From Morchella semilibera (taxonomy: Eukaryota; Ascomycota; Pezizomycetes; Pezizales; Morchellaceae), in NCBI GenBank assembly GCA_009192285.1, contig WBVU01000011.1, positions 1,856,668-1,920,667 of the forward strand: DNA of 64,000 nucleotides. The letters are read 5' to 3'. A model generated the notes under the pieces. The model saw only the letters and a list, made by a program, of their open reading frames with translations, was not told the DNA's origin and ran no database searches. A program made the translations under genes and the position numbers. Of the stretch, positions 33,141 through 44,200 are shown piece by piece; position 1 is the first letter of the stretch, and the number at the start of each line of letters is the position of its first letter.

Positions 33141-34902
33141 TGGCTGAGCCTGGTGGGTCAGATCTATCTCGCATCAAAAAATGACCTATAAGCCATCAGT
33201 ACGCACACATGTCAATTAAATTATCATCATAACCAATTAAAAATGATTGCTCTTTCCACGAATATATGGATACTACAGTATGAAAAAATGGGGTGAAATC
33301 ACTACCATAGGACTACGGAATTTAGTGACAAATACCGAATTAAATCGGCATTAGAGGAAGAGTACTGTACAAATACCGTATGCTTACCGCAATGCTAGCG
33401 TACCAACGAGAATACCGTAGTGGTCCCACCCCTCTTTTTGGTACTGTACTTGTCCGAATGTATGAGATACAGAAGGCTTTGCATGTATATATGGAGAGCT
33501 GCACAAAAATCAGAAACACTCGAATGACCACCTTGAAAAACATATCACGCACGCCTGAAAGATAGACTAAGAATTTGTAATGTTTCTTTGAGAAGTTACT
33601 CTTTTGTTCAATGCTGAGTGGGTTGGTTTGGGTCGTACATCTTTGGCTGTGTACAGCCCTGTTCGAAAAGTCCTGGCACCCTACTATATTGCATATTGTG
33701 TCTGTTTATGAATTCTAACCCACCAACAACCATTTCTCCTGCGCATACTTAAAAATTGTTAGGTATGGCCGTAATGAAGATATTGTAGCTCTCTGTTATT
33801 ATAGTCACAGTAATGGGGGGATTAGAAGATAGAAGAAACACCCTCGTACTTTTGACCCGGGGGTGCCATGACCACTCGAACGGGCTGTACTACTTGCCGA
33901 ATTTTCAAGTCTAGGACGGTTGCCACCCAACCTTTGGTTATACATGTATCTCGTCCTAAACTTAAAATTTGGCAAGCACATGTAATCTATCAAAACATAT
34001 ATCCTACATATAAAGTACATGTAGTACATAATAATACATGTATGTACGCCAAGGCTGGCCATTAGTAGGAACAACATTTCCCGAAGACCTAGCCCTAACC
34101 AACAACCAACTGCGTGTGGGTGCTCTGGATCCAGTATTTGCGATAGTAGTTAGCTAAGAAACGCTGCTAGGATTTTTCTGTGCCTACTTTGGGAGCTGAC
34201 TTCTTTCAACCATCCCTGTTTTGGGCGGGACTTTAGTAGGCCATGGCAAACGCCCTCTTGTGGTATGGAGAAATCGAGCATCGCGCACTGGAAGCCACAA
34301 AATCTGATCTAGCGATTTGTTCGGGATGGCGCGTGGCCTGGTGTCGGGGGGTAACGGATCGAACTGGGAAGTCTTGTGCCCCTCATTGTTTAAGGCGATC
34401 AAAATAAAATCTAGATCTAGGCCGGTCTATTATTGACAGGCAACTAACTAATCGATGGCTAGCCTACGGGGTTTGACTTTACAACTGGCTTTCCAACTTC
34501 ACCCCTGTACCTTTGTACATATGTACTATACATGTAGTTGTACCTGATCTTACCCCATATGAATTAAGTATATTAAACTAGAATTGACTACTTATAAGTT
34601 GATCAGTTACATCCCTGGCTGTGAACTTTGAGCGTTGAACCAAATGTTTTTCTTCGTTGGGTAATTATAATTGTTTAACGACCTTTCAATTTATTGAAGC
34701 CTAAGTATAAGAATATCGATATGTATTCGTTCCCGACCCTTTCCTTATAACGAGAGCGTAGATACATGTAGTATATACACAAATAAGTATTAGACTGTGA
34801 AAAAAATAATTCCCCTGAGACAACTTCGGTCGAGAACACTCCCTAATGAATAATAACAAGAAGAAAAAAACATCTCTCAACTGCGGACTTCCGCCTTCAC
34901 CA
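33141..34902. other. Intergenic region with a young MITE copy
   Basis: Contains the 33274-33448 element and a dense cluster of TACATGTA/ACATGTAG octamers (33942-34042, 34526, 34763). No gene is supported. Confidence 0.55.
33274..33448 (+). mobile_element. TA-CAGT MITE, full copy 1
   Basis: A 171-bp element (33276-33446) flanked by TA on both sides. It begins CAGTATGAAAAAATGGGG and ends as the inverted counterpart CCCCTCTTTTTGGTACTG. The terminal inverted repeats run about 32 bp. CAGT ends with a duplicated TA are typical of Tc1/mariner superfamily derivatives. It differs from the 46774-46948 copy at about 10 positions (94% identity) and has exactly the same length. Confidence 0.88.
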
Positions 34903-36285
34903 TTATCTTGACCTCACCCCCATTTCTCTGTAACTGTCTCTCCCATTCTCCAATGGCATTCCATTCTCGATCACTGCTCCAATAAGATCCACCTCCCCAA
35001 GCTCACTAATGGCTTCCGATAGAGATGCCACAAATATCCCTATAAGTCTTGGTCCGAAAATCTTCCTAGCGGGGCAGATAAGTGGCTTCATTCCAAACGG
35101 AAGAAACGCTGCCGCTGTATTTTTATTCATTTCTGACTTCGTCCACCTTGTGGGTCGAAAGATATCCGCATCAGGTCCCCAGGTCTCGGGGTCTCGGTGA
35201 ATTTGCTCGATATCGATAGCCACATTGGGTTGGTTCGATTGGGTTTGAAGCTTCCTGTAAACTCTTTTGGTTGGCGGATAAAGCCGTAATGACTCGTTAA
35301 TAATGTGCGAGACGGATACTCCCCGTCTATCTTCTTTCATAAAGGTAGTAGAGGTCGGAGTAGTGAGGTATTCTGTAAATAGTGATTTGTTGGAAGAAAA
35401 GTTCCCCCGATCCCGGAAATGGACCTCCAAGAAACCTCTTAACACGATACGCCACAAAGTCTCAAATGCAGGAAGAATCAAGTTGAGGGGATTTTCAGCC
35501 CTTGTGTCGATTCCCGGAAGAAGCTTTTGACAAGCTTCCATTAGTGCTTCAAGATCTCTAGGGTCGCTTGTGATCTTTGTGTTTTTGGACTCGATCCACA
35601 GATTGGTGATCTTCTCTGCAACCTCATAGGCGATAGAGTCTTGTTCTTCTTCGGATATCTGAGGCGTGCTGCAGTTTGGGAAGAGAATCGATAAGACAGC
35701 TCGTAGAACCGTGACCTGCAACAGCGGAGAAAACATAACCATGCGGCTGTGACCATCGAACGATGAGATCTGTTGGCGCCTGATATTTCCTTTTACTAAT
35801 GTATTGATGTGTTTCGCGAGTGATATCCACTGACTGTTGCTAAGGTTCAATAGATCCGAAGCTTTGCTTACAAAAGCTCGGTGATGTTGGGGATCCATGG
35901 TTGTAAAAGCATTATCAATACCAAAGGCACGAATAAGTCGGGCGTTAGGCTCTGCTCTAGATTTGAGTATTGTCGACATGTCCTCCGAACGTCTAAATTT
36001 ACCACTAGAGGAGCCATTTAGGATGATTTTAGCTTCCTGCAGGCTTTGATAGATGCAAGTTTTTGCTTTTGTATTGCTACCATTGATACGGAGTAGTAAA
36101 AGTGTTGGGAAGGGTGAGATTATAGAGCAGCTGATGAAAAAAATCGTTATAAGAATTGCGGAGATAAGACGAAGGTTAATTTCAAGCGGCTGAATTTTGG
36201 ATAGTAATGATATGTTGTCCATTTCGTAGTTGTGTATCGGTATACGTGCGCAGGTCAGATTCTCGGGGAAAATTTCCAAAGGCAT
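34903..36285 (-). CDS. Divergent cytochrome P450
   Basis: Probable membrane-anchored heme monooxygenase; substrate unknown. A single exon encodes 460 aa. A hydrophobic anchor lies at residues about 38-66. The K-helix ExxR is present as ESLR (near 332), followed by LYPPTKRVYR, then FRPTRW (PERF-like) and the heme region FGMKPLICPA with Cys near 403. Compared with the canonical FxxGxRxCxG, the second Gly and the Arg are replaced. The I-helix oxygen-binding AGxDT motif is also not recognisable (PAFETLW at the expected place). It is somewhat short at the N-terminus. These changes suggest a non-standard reaction or a scaffold role, or a slowly decaying gene. It lies 0.7 kb downstream of the rhamnosidase on the same strand, perhaps by chance. 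Confidence 0.75.
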   Translation of the reverse strand: MPLEIFPENLTCARIPIHNYEMDNISLLSKIQPLEINLRLISAILITIFFISCSIISPFPTLLLLRINGSNTKAKTCIYQSLQEAKIILNGSSSGKFRRSEDMSTILKSRAEPNARLIRAFGIDNAFTTMDPQHHRAFVSKASDLLNLSNSQWISLAKHINTLVKGNIRRQQISSFDGHSRMVMFSPLLQVTVLRAVLSILFPNCSTPQISEEEQDSIAYEVAEKITNLWIESKNTKITSDPRDLEALMEACQKLLPGIDTRAENPLNLILPAFETLWRIVLRGFLEVHFRDRGNFSSNKSLFTEYLTTPTSTTFMKEDRRGVSVSHIINESLRLYPPTKRVYRKLQTQSNQPNVAIDIEQIHRDPETWGPDADIFRPTRWTKSEMNKNTAAAFLPFGMKPLICPARKIFGPRLIGIFVASLSEAISELGEVDLIGAVIENGMPLENGRDSYREMGVRSR

Positions 36286-37012
36286 AGTTAACTGACTGGT
36301 GCTTATAATATAGTGTCGTTAGTTGATGGGTAAAGCCTTGGTCGCTGTTTATGTAGTGCTATACTCAGCTGATCAGGTAGTAGAATATTATCAGGATGTA
36401 TGGAGACAAAACTAGGATAATCGTGCGGGCGGGAGAACAAGTATACTCGTGCAAACACGAGCCTTCTAGCGGTATTTGAGGGTGTTATGTTTCAAATCTA
36501 CAGAGACATATAATAGCTCTAGAGTATTTGGTTACTCATACCAGCAGGTTCAAAGTGCTGGGAGATCCGCTCCGTTTCAGCTCTTACATGTATTCTCAGA
36601 ACTATGGTAGGCCTGATATATGGTAGGCCTGAAGTTTGGTTTACATTATTGGACCAGAGCAGACCCCTTCTCAACCAATCAAGATTAACTGTCGTGGTGA
36701 TCATGAGGGGGTATCCTGTGAGTGGTGGAGTCGTCTATGCGCATGATTGTGCAATGTGGTTCAGAAAATCAGAAAACTCCCAAGTCCTGATAAATGGGAT
36801 AAGGCAACCATGAGGTGGCTTAGACTTGATTCACATACATGATAACCGTGCCTATATGTACGTAGAGTAGATCAGTATAGAGTACATGGAATAGTATTCT
36901 TCCTACAATGCTGGTTTAACCGGATCTCGATGTAGTCCCGGAGTTTCTACTGTTACAGAAATCAACTACATAGTAAATATGTACATACATGTATGTGCGA
37001 ATCGACAGATAT
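36286..37012. other. Intergenic region between P450 and rhamnosidase
   Basis: Promoter of the P450 and 3' flank of the rhamnosidase. A short tandem of TGGTAGGCCTGA units (near 36604-36632) and a TACATGTATG octamer (near 36985) are the only notable features. Confidence 0.45.
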
Positions 37013-40000
37013 CTATAGACTTCCCGTAGCGGCAACAACAATGTTCACAGGTCCCAACAAACCACTTTCATACAACGGCTCGTCGCCCTTAAAATGCCTC
37101 CATGACGCAAACGTAACCCTCTCACCAGTTTTTGGTTGATTGTTTAAGTACCAGTCAGGGAATTCTAGAACCGCAAGATTCTCATTCGTCGAGTTAAATG
37201 CCACCTCGACAGGTAAAGATTCATCGCCAATCAATCTGTTAGGCCAAAGGTTTGTAACCTCTACCGCTAATAAGTTGATTGCCGGACCTGACTTGACGTA
37301 CGGGGTAATATCGACTTCGTACGGCGGTTTCCATACAAGACCTGCGTTGTTACCGTTGACGAAAACCTGGGCAATATTATCCACTCGCCCGAGGTTGAGG
37401 AGTATTTTGCTGCTGGTGCTGGATCGACTAGAGAAATTAAAGCTTGTTGTCCAGGTCGCAGTACCGGAAAAGTGTGCAATGTCGAAATCGTCATGCTTGT
37501 GCAGAGACTGAAGCTTATCAAGAGTTATGTTTGAGTTTACACCATAACCCTCAGGGAAGTTGACTGTCCACGGTCCGGATATAGAGGTACTAGATACACC
37601 GGTAATATTGAGGCTCCTACTCCTGCCATCACTGAAAATAAATTTGTATTCACCGTTCTCGCGGAAAAGAAGACTATTCTTTTGATCAAGTATTTCGACA
37701 GCTGGTGGGGATACTGGTTCAGGCAAGCCGTTTTCGAAGAGATCACCGATTTCTGCGGTCGTAAGGGAGGAAGGATGAACTTTAAGACCAACCTGATCTC
37801 CTTCGAATCGGTTTGTCATTTGTGAGGTAGAATCCGGATTTTGCACACCTGGGTGGACAATGGCAGAGGACTTTTTTCCGGTTCCCGCGACTTTCCCATT
37901 AATATATACGATTGGAGCATTTGAGGTGTAGACAATTGCAAAATGTGTCCATCCCGATATAGGGAGAGTGACTTCTAGAACAGTAGCAGGAGCCCCTGTT
38001 GAACTTTCGGAGAGTAGAAACCCATTTGTACCAAGCCCAAAGCCTGCGGCGGCATGACCAGACCCATATGCTGTCGCACCGACTGGTGGGTAGAAAACAT
38101 ACCCAACCCCTCCCCTTCGATAGGTTTCTGGCTTTGCCCAGAAAGTGACAGAGAAGTTCACGGAGACATTCGTATATGGTGCAGGATTTGGAGAAGAGAA
38201 TGGTATTGTTTGTAAAACAAATGCCCCATTATGTGATGCGTGAACTAATGCAGGGGAAGAGTTCGCCTGCCGAAAGACAACAAACACCGATTCAGCGGGA
38301 TTGAATGTCAATGAAATGAATGTTCTATTATTTTTACGCTGGTAGGGCGCAAAGATTCGTTTCCCAGTTTCCGCATACCAAAGCTCTGGTATCCCCGCTA
38401 CCGTTCTCAAAGACAAAACTGACCTAACTGTTTTTCTGAGTCCATTGCTGACGAAGTAAACGTCGCTATCGCCCACAACTCGGTGAATAGAATAGATTGC
38501 AGCATCGTTTGTGTCTGAAGTAAAGGTGAAGTCCGGTTCGACTCCGAGTGACAGGAGGGTAGCGTTCGTGGTTGCTCCGTTGAGAACATTCCCGTTACCT
38601 GCCTTGCCCCAGAGTTCAGTTCCAGTTGCAACTATTTCTTCGTCCGTGCCGGCCCCAGTACCAATACTCCTGCCTAAACACCTTGAGGGAGGATCCCCAG
38701 GCAATAGTATCCCTACACCAGCATTGGCAAGCTCAATAATCTTTTCCAGTACTTCCATCGAGGCTGCGTTCATTGCTGGGAATACGATCAGTTTGTATGA
38801 AACACCACTTGAAAGCCTAGCTCGTCCATCTACCCCTGTCATCTCAAGAAGTTTACTTTTGCTAAGAATGTCGGCTCCGTAGCCCAATGGCACGCTACAG
38901 GGCGCGAGATAAGTTTGGGTGACTTTGGGATCAGGCTCCTCGCGACTAAGGCATGCTACATCAACGACTGGCTTTCCTTGCTGCAAAAGCCCCTGTGCTC
39001 TTCTAAGATAAGTTGTCCAGCCAGTCGCTTGGTCAGTCCAAGTTATTCTCCTATCGAAGTGTGCACTAAACATAACTAATTAGCAATAAAGTTTGTGGCC
39101 TTGCCTGTGGAATGAGTGAGTTTATACCCAAAAGGTCCCATAGTCATTCCTGGCATAGCGTGGTCTTCTGGCTGCATCGCATACGAATGCAACATAAGTC
39201 TGTTCACACCGAGAGTAAACATTCTATCTCCCTCTGCTTTCAAGCTGTAGGGGTGCTCCGTCCATTTTGTAGTCATTGGCTGACCAGTGAACGCTTCAGC
39301 CGGATTCAGGGTGTAGCCTTGTTGGTGCGATATTGAGGTCCCAATTTGAGGATAACCATCACTTCCATAAGTGTGCCTTGCCCAAAATTCTCCGAAAGCA
39401 AGATCCGCCTCAGCCGCAACTTCCATCGAGTCAAAAGGCCCATCTCCATATGGTTCTGCGAGAAGTAGAACACCCATATCATTCAATGCCTTTCTGAAAT
39501 GGGCATAATGATTCTTTGCAACAAGGTCCGCGTGGGTAGTTCGGAGGTCGAAAAGGAATTTCTCAGTCTCCAAAGCAGAAGTTAAGATTCTGCCTGTAGC
39601 TGCTAATAACCACGGTCCCATATCGTATCCACGGTATTTCTTAAACTCCCCCCTGAAGTTTGTAGACCATGTCTGCAACCCAAGCTCATAACTATCAATT
39701 TCAAGCCCTCTGAATGACCGTCCAACATGGCCTTTCCCAGCTGCAATAATTGGTTTGATATGCTTTTCGATATGGAAATCCAATGCTTCGGTGCTGAAAA
39801 GGTCAACAGATAATCCCTCACCAGATTCGGGGGCAGCGGGCATCTCTTGGTCAGTAGCAGTATGGCCAAACCTTACAATTGTCCACCGTCCTGGTGGGGC
39901 TTCCCAATTTAATAAACCGTCCTCATTCATGAACTCAGTTACGTCGACTACCTTATCAGGGTCTATAATTGAAGTGGTGGTCGTAACAGTTCTAATAGGG

Positions 40001-41004
40001 TCCGCCACAGACCCTGCGGATGCGTGTGCTTTCAAAGCCCAGTTATCAAGGCGTGGCCCTGAGTGAATTTCGATACCGGATATCCAACTTGCGCGATTTG
40101 CCTTGAGGCGGAAGTAACGTGCAAAAACTGGCGGAAATGTTCCAACTGCTGGGGCATCGAACTTTCGAAGGGCAGGGCTGCTGATTGAAGCCACACTTTT
40201 CCATGTCGTGGAATCGTTTGAAGCCGTCAAAGTCCAGGTCGCTGGGTAATCTCGGGCTCCGTCAAAGGTATCTAAAGGAATTTCAGGGAAACGAAATATG
40301 CTAATCGCGGAAGCTGTGAAGAGAGATTTCATGGTAATATCGACAGTTGCACTAGCAGACTCGACACGCAACATAGCATCCAACCTGATTCCCTGAGTAA
40401 CATCTAGAGGTACTTCCGTATCGTTGATTTTAATCGTCTGAACTGCATCCCTGAACACCGCACCGTTTTCTTCTGGTAAACTAGGATATGCAAGGGCTAC
40501 GATATCCTGATAATATCCTAGTTTCCTCAGTGGTTCTTTAAGCGTGAGATTTTGTTTACTTGAAGTTTGGTTAAGCCCAACTTCAAGCCTGCTTTCGGTC
40601 CATACAAGTTGTTGCATTGACTTTTCGGGGGTGATCCATGGCCCGCCGGCACCGCTGTACCCGGGCGAATTATGTAGAGAGATCTCGATCCCGTACTTAT
40701 CTGCTTCGTCGAATGTATGCTCAAGAAGATCGAACCACTCGGTGCTGCCATATTCCACATCACCAACCGGAATTCCAACACCAACGTTGAAGATGATCGC
40801 TCCAGTATAACCCGATCTATCCATGGCTTGGAGATCCTTCGTGATAGCATCTTTGTTCATGTGCCCGTTCATCCAATGCCAGAGAACATGGCAACCAGAA
40901 GGATTCTCGGGAGTTGTAAATGCGGCTAGTAGGGTATCGGATCCCACAGGTGCGGCGTATGAAAATACACGAGTGAAAGCCGCGGGCAATATTACCCTTA
41001 ACAT
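37013..41004 (-). CDS. GH106 alpha-L-rhamnosidase with LamG-like insert
   Basis: Predicted secreted or surface hydrolase releasing terminal alpha-L-rhamnose from rhamnogalacturonan or plant glycosides. Two exons, 39128-41004 and 37013-39065, give 1309 aa. The 62-nt intron (39066-39127) removes an apparent stop: the donor GGTATAAAC and acceptor TGTTTAG rebuild GPFG-AHFDRRITW, the family reading. N-terminal GH106 motifs include HVLWHWMNGHMNKDAITKDL, GAIIFNVG, SLHNSPGYSGAGGPW, RGLEIDSYE and the HPYSLKAEGDRMFTLGVNR block. Residues about 920-1070 form a LamG/concanavalin-like domain (VTFWAKPE, WTHFAIVYTS, YINGKVAGTG). The C-terminus (about 1150-1290) is a galactose-binding-like beta-sandwich (GRVDNIAQVFVNG, PPYEVDITPYV). 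A short hydrophobic N-terminus (MLRVILPAAFTRVFSYA) may be the signal peptide. A CGG-N7-CCG palindrome lies about 265 bp upstream. Confidence 0.88.
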
Positions 41005-41265
41005 CGATTTCTAACTAAAGATCAGCTAATTGCGCATAATATATCAATATATGACCGCATAATCACAAACCATTACAAGAAGCTTCATCGTATCTCAGCG
41101 CCCGTGGGAATCTCTTGGTCCTTGGATAAATATTAGGATACTACTGGGCGTGAAGAGCGCATATTTAAACCAATTACATGTAGCTAGTCTCTGAATATAC
41201 TAAGCACCGAATACTAAAATATGAAGTATGTACCTACATAAAATTATCCCAGGTTGCTGACGTAG

Positions 41266-41284
41266 CTCCGGGGACCAGCCGGAG
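41266..41284. promoter_or_regulatory. Candidate Zn2Cys6 binding site (CGG-N7-CCG)
   Basis: The 19-bp sequence CTCCGG, seven bases, CCGGAG is a perfect dyad 262-280 bp before the rhamnosidase start codon. Inverted CGG triplets with fixed spacing are the classic target of Zn2Cys6 dimers. CCGGAG half-sites also occur upstream of GH88 (near 52976 and 53157). Binding by the regulator at 47970-50718 is inference only. Confidence 0.45.
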
Positions 41285-44200
41285 ACGCCCCGACCAATGG
41301 ATTCCCGGTGCATTTAAAGGTGAGTCTTGCAACATCACCGCGAACAAGTGCAATTTATTGATTGAGTTACATTAGGTTATCTTCTTCTTCTTCTTCTTTT
41401 TCACAAACTCTCAATCTCAACCGTGGATAGCACTCTGTCCCTTTCTGTAACACAGGGCTCGATGACTGATATGATTGATATATGGGGGCGACAGTTTTGT
41501 GGGGTAAAACTCGTACCACTAAGGTAATGATCGTCTGACGTGACAGGATATATATATACAGATCAATTAAGTTCACTTTATATAGATACTAATCGGAGTG
41601 AACCTAAAGATATTATGCATACACTCTATGATTTTTACTTAGTAGGGGGTCAATCAACACCAGTCATTAATGTTCGTAGGCTCGAGCCACCTCCCCCAAG
41701 ACCTTTGAATTTAAAGACTTATTGTAGAAATAACTCGTATTAACACCTAACCAAAACCAACTATTCGGTCTTGCCCTCTATATTCCCTGGTTTTGATATT
41801 GTGTGTACGATGAGCACCCAATATATACGTATACTGTGCCCCAGTACATTCTAGCTCTCCGCACCAGCTGACGATGCAAATATCATGACTGTAGTGCTAT
41901 ATGCACCCTAAAAATCCGTGGCTTAAGTACTTGACACTGATAAAATAGTCATTTTCAAAAGATTTTTGAGGGGCGGGGTTATCGCCGGGCCTCCCCCGGA
42001 TTGCCACACGTTCTAGATTTTCGTCCCCCGACCCTGCAAAAAAATACTTTAAGCGAAAACTGGGGATTCTTGTGCTACCTATACCCCAGATTTAACATTT
42101 GATTGGCGAAGGTGCCTGGCTCAACCTACAATGGCTGCTAGTTAAGCACTAACCTATGCTCACCTAGAGAAGACCTCACCCTGGATTATCGCGTATAACG
42201 TCATTCTTTTTACATGCAGCCGGCAAATCATTATTTCATAGAGGTTGCAATATATGCAATATGCAGGTCCTATGGCCGTGACAATGCGTGACCATGTGTG
42301 ACAAAACCGCGACTTGCCCAAATCCAAGAACAGCATTTTCCCTCTTTCTAGCTAAGTACGTATGATTGATTTTACTCTAGGCCCATAGGCCCGTGCATTA
42401 GCGGTAAGTAGAGTACAAAGATTATCTGATCGAGTTTGCTTGATCCACTCACTCTGTGCACAGTCTTGTCAATTCATTATTCAATATTTGGGTAATTCGA
42501 GCATTTTGGCGGTTGAAATAAGGTGTGCGTCCGTGGGGGAGCATAATGCACAGGACCCGAGAACCCAGTTATGAAGGGTCTTTTTATGACTACCGAAATC
42601 TTGGCACACGTCGTTGCATCCGGCAGTCAAGTCAAATTTGGCCTCCCCCACTTCAAATGCCCTGGCTACATCAACATTGCCCCTAAACCCAGGCTATGGC
42701 AACACGGTCGGCCTCAGTAAGTAGACTCCCAGCGCAAAGTCTCAATTTTATGTCACCTCTATGCTCGTAGGCCAGTAAGATGAATTGAATGATATTGCAT
42801 ATTGGTCAGTTTTATACATTTGCGTTGAGTCGCAGAGAAACTTCCTGCAATTAGCTGATATTAATTAATTGTCATGAGCAAAGCATGCACTGTTCTCAAT
42901 ATGGCCACGAGCAACATAATGAATGCCATATGGTATTACCAAAGACGCTGCTGTAAGTGTATTTATTAATCCGGACTGAGAAGGTACTACATATGCATGT
43001 AGGTATATAACCTTGAGTTATATATATACAAGAATATTAATGATGGAACACATGCTGGCATCACATCTAGAAGGCCGACATGGTTTCTATGCAAAAGGAA
43101 CTACCTCGGCTGATTATCGATCTACAATCAATATAATCATAAACCGGTTGTCTCATAAAACCATAGGACTTTGTGGAGCCTGACAGCTTAGCGATGGTGA
43201 TACATGTATATACATGTATATGTATACACCCAGCCGGGTGTTAAAAAGAAGTCAAATCCGTCTCCACTTGCCAGCACTGTAAAGCCCCCTTCGGGAATGC
43301 AGAACAACGGCCTAATATACCAATGTTTGTAGGCACTATATATCCATATTTAAGCTTAATTACCATACCAACGCTATAAAATACCCCATCTAAAGCTTTT
43401 ATACATACCACCCAGCATTCCCAGTGGAAGGATTCAGGAGAATTTTATGTAATAATTTAACGAGTGATATTCGATGACTAAGGCCAGATCCCACGGACTG
43501 GGGCGGATGTGTATGTTTCCGCTCGCGATCTTTTGAGTTGTATACATGATAAAATGGCTCCGGTCGACAGGATATACCCATTGAATATACGAGGCAATCT
43601 GTAGAACTAAGCCGAGGTGTAGTGAAATTCCTATAGTTGGTTAATTGGCTAAGTTGATGAATCGATAACTCGATTCTCAGTTCTTGGGTTCACTCGTATA
43701 CGTACGTACGTGCATGCAGGTGTGAGTGATATCTTTGCATTCTTTTCAAACTCGAGCACACTTTTGCACCCTATCTTCCCCATGTTTCAAGTTTACGTCG
43801 AGAAGCTATCCCGGCTAAATTATTGACCTTGCATGTTACGCAAGATCTATATAAAGTATACATGCGTCCAATATACTCTGACCCCTTTTAGGTTCTTGGA
43901 CTTTTACTTGGAAATGATCGGTATACATTCACTGCACACACATTTCACAGGTTAGACTAGCTATTGAGCTCGCTATTGTTACTAGCAGCTCTTGATACCA
44001 CGGTTTACTCCGTTGTGTTCCATCATTTGCCGAAACCCGAGCGGGATATATATATTGAATACAAAATTGTGGCGTGTTATCGGGGTTAGAGCCGGTACTC
44101 GGTATATTAAAAGGGCGAGACTTTGGAACTTCCCACCCTTCACAACCAATCAAACATAACCCACCTACCCGGGTAAGGCCCCAGAAAACCTCCGGTCTCC

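Noticed and set aside
39066-39127. Apparent split of the rhamnosidase into two genes
   Set aside because: A 62-nt intron joins both frames exactly and restores GPFGAHFDRR; one gene is the better model.
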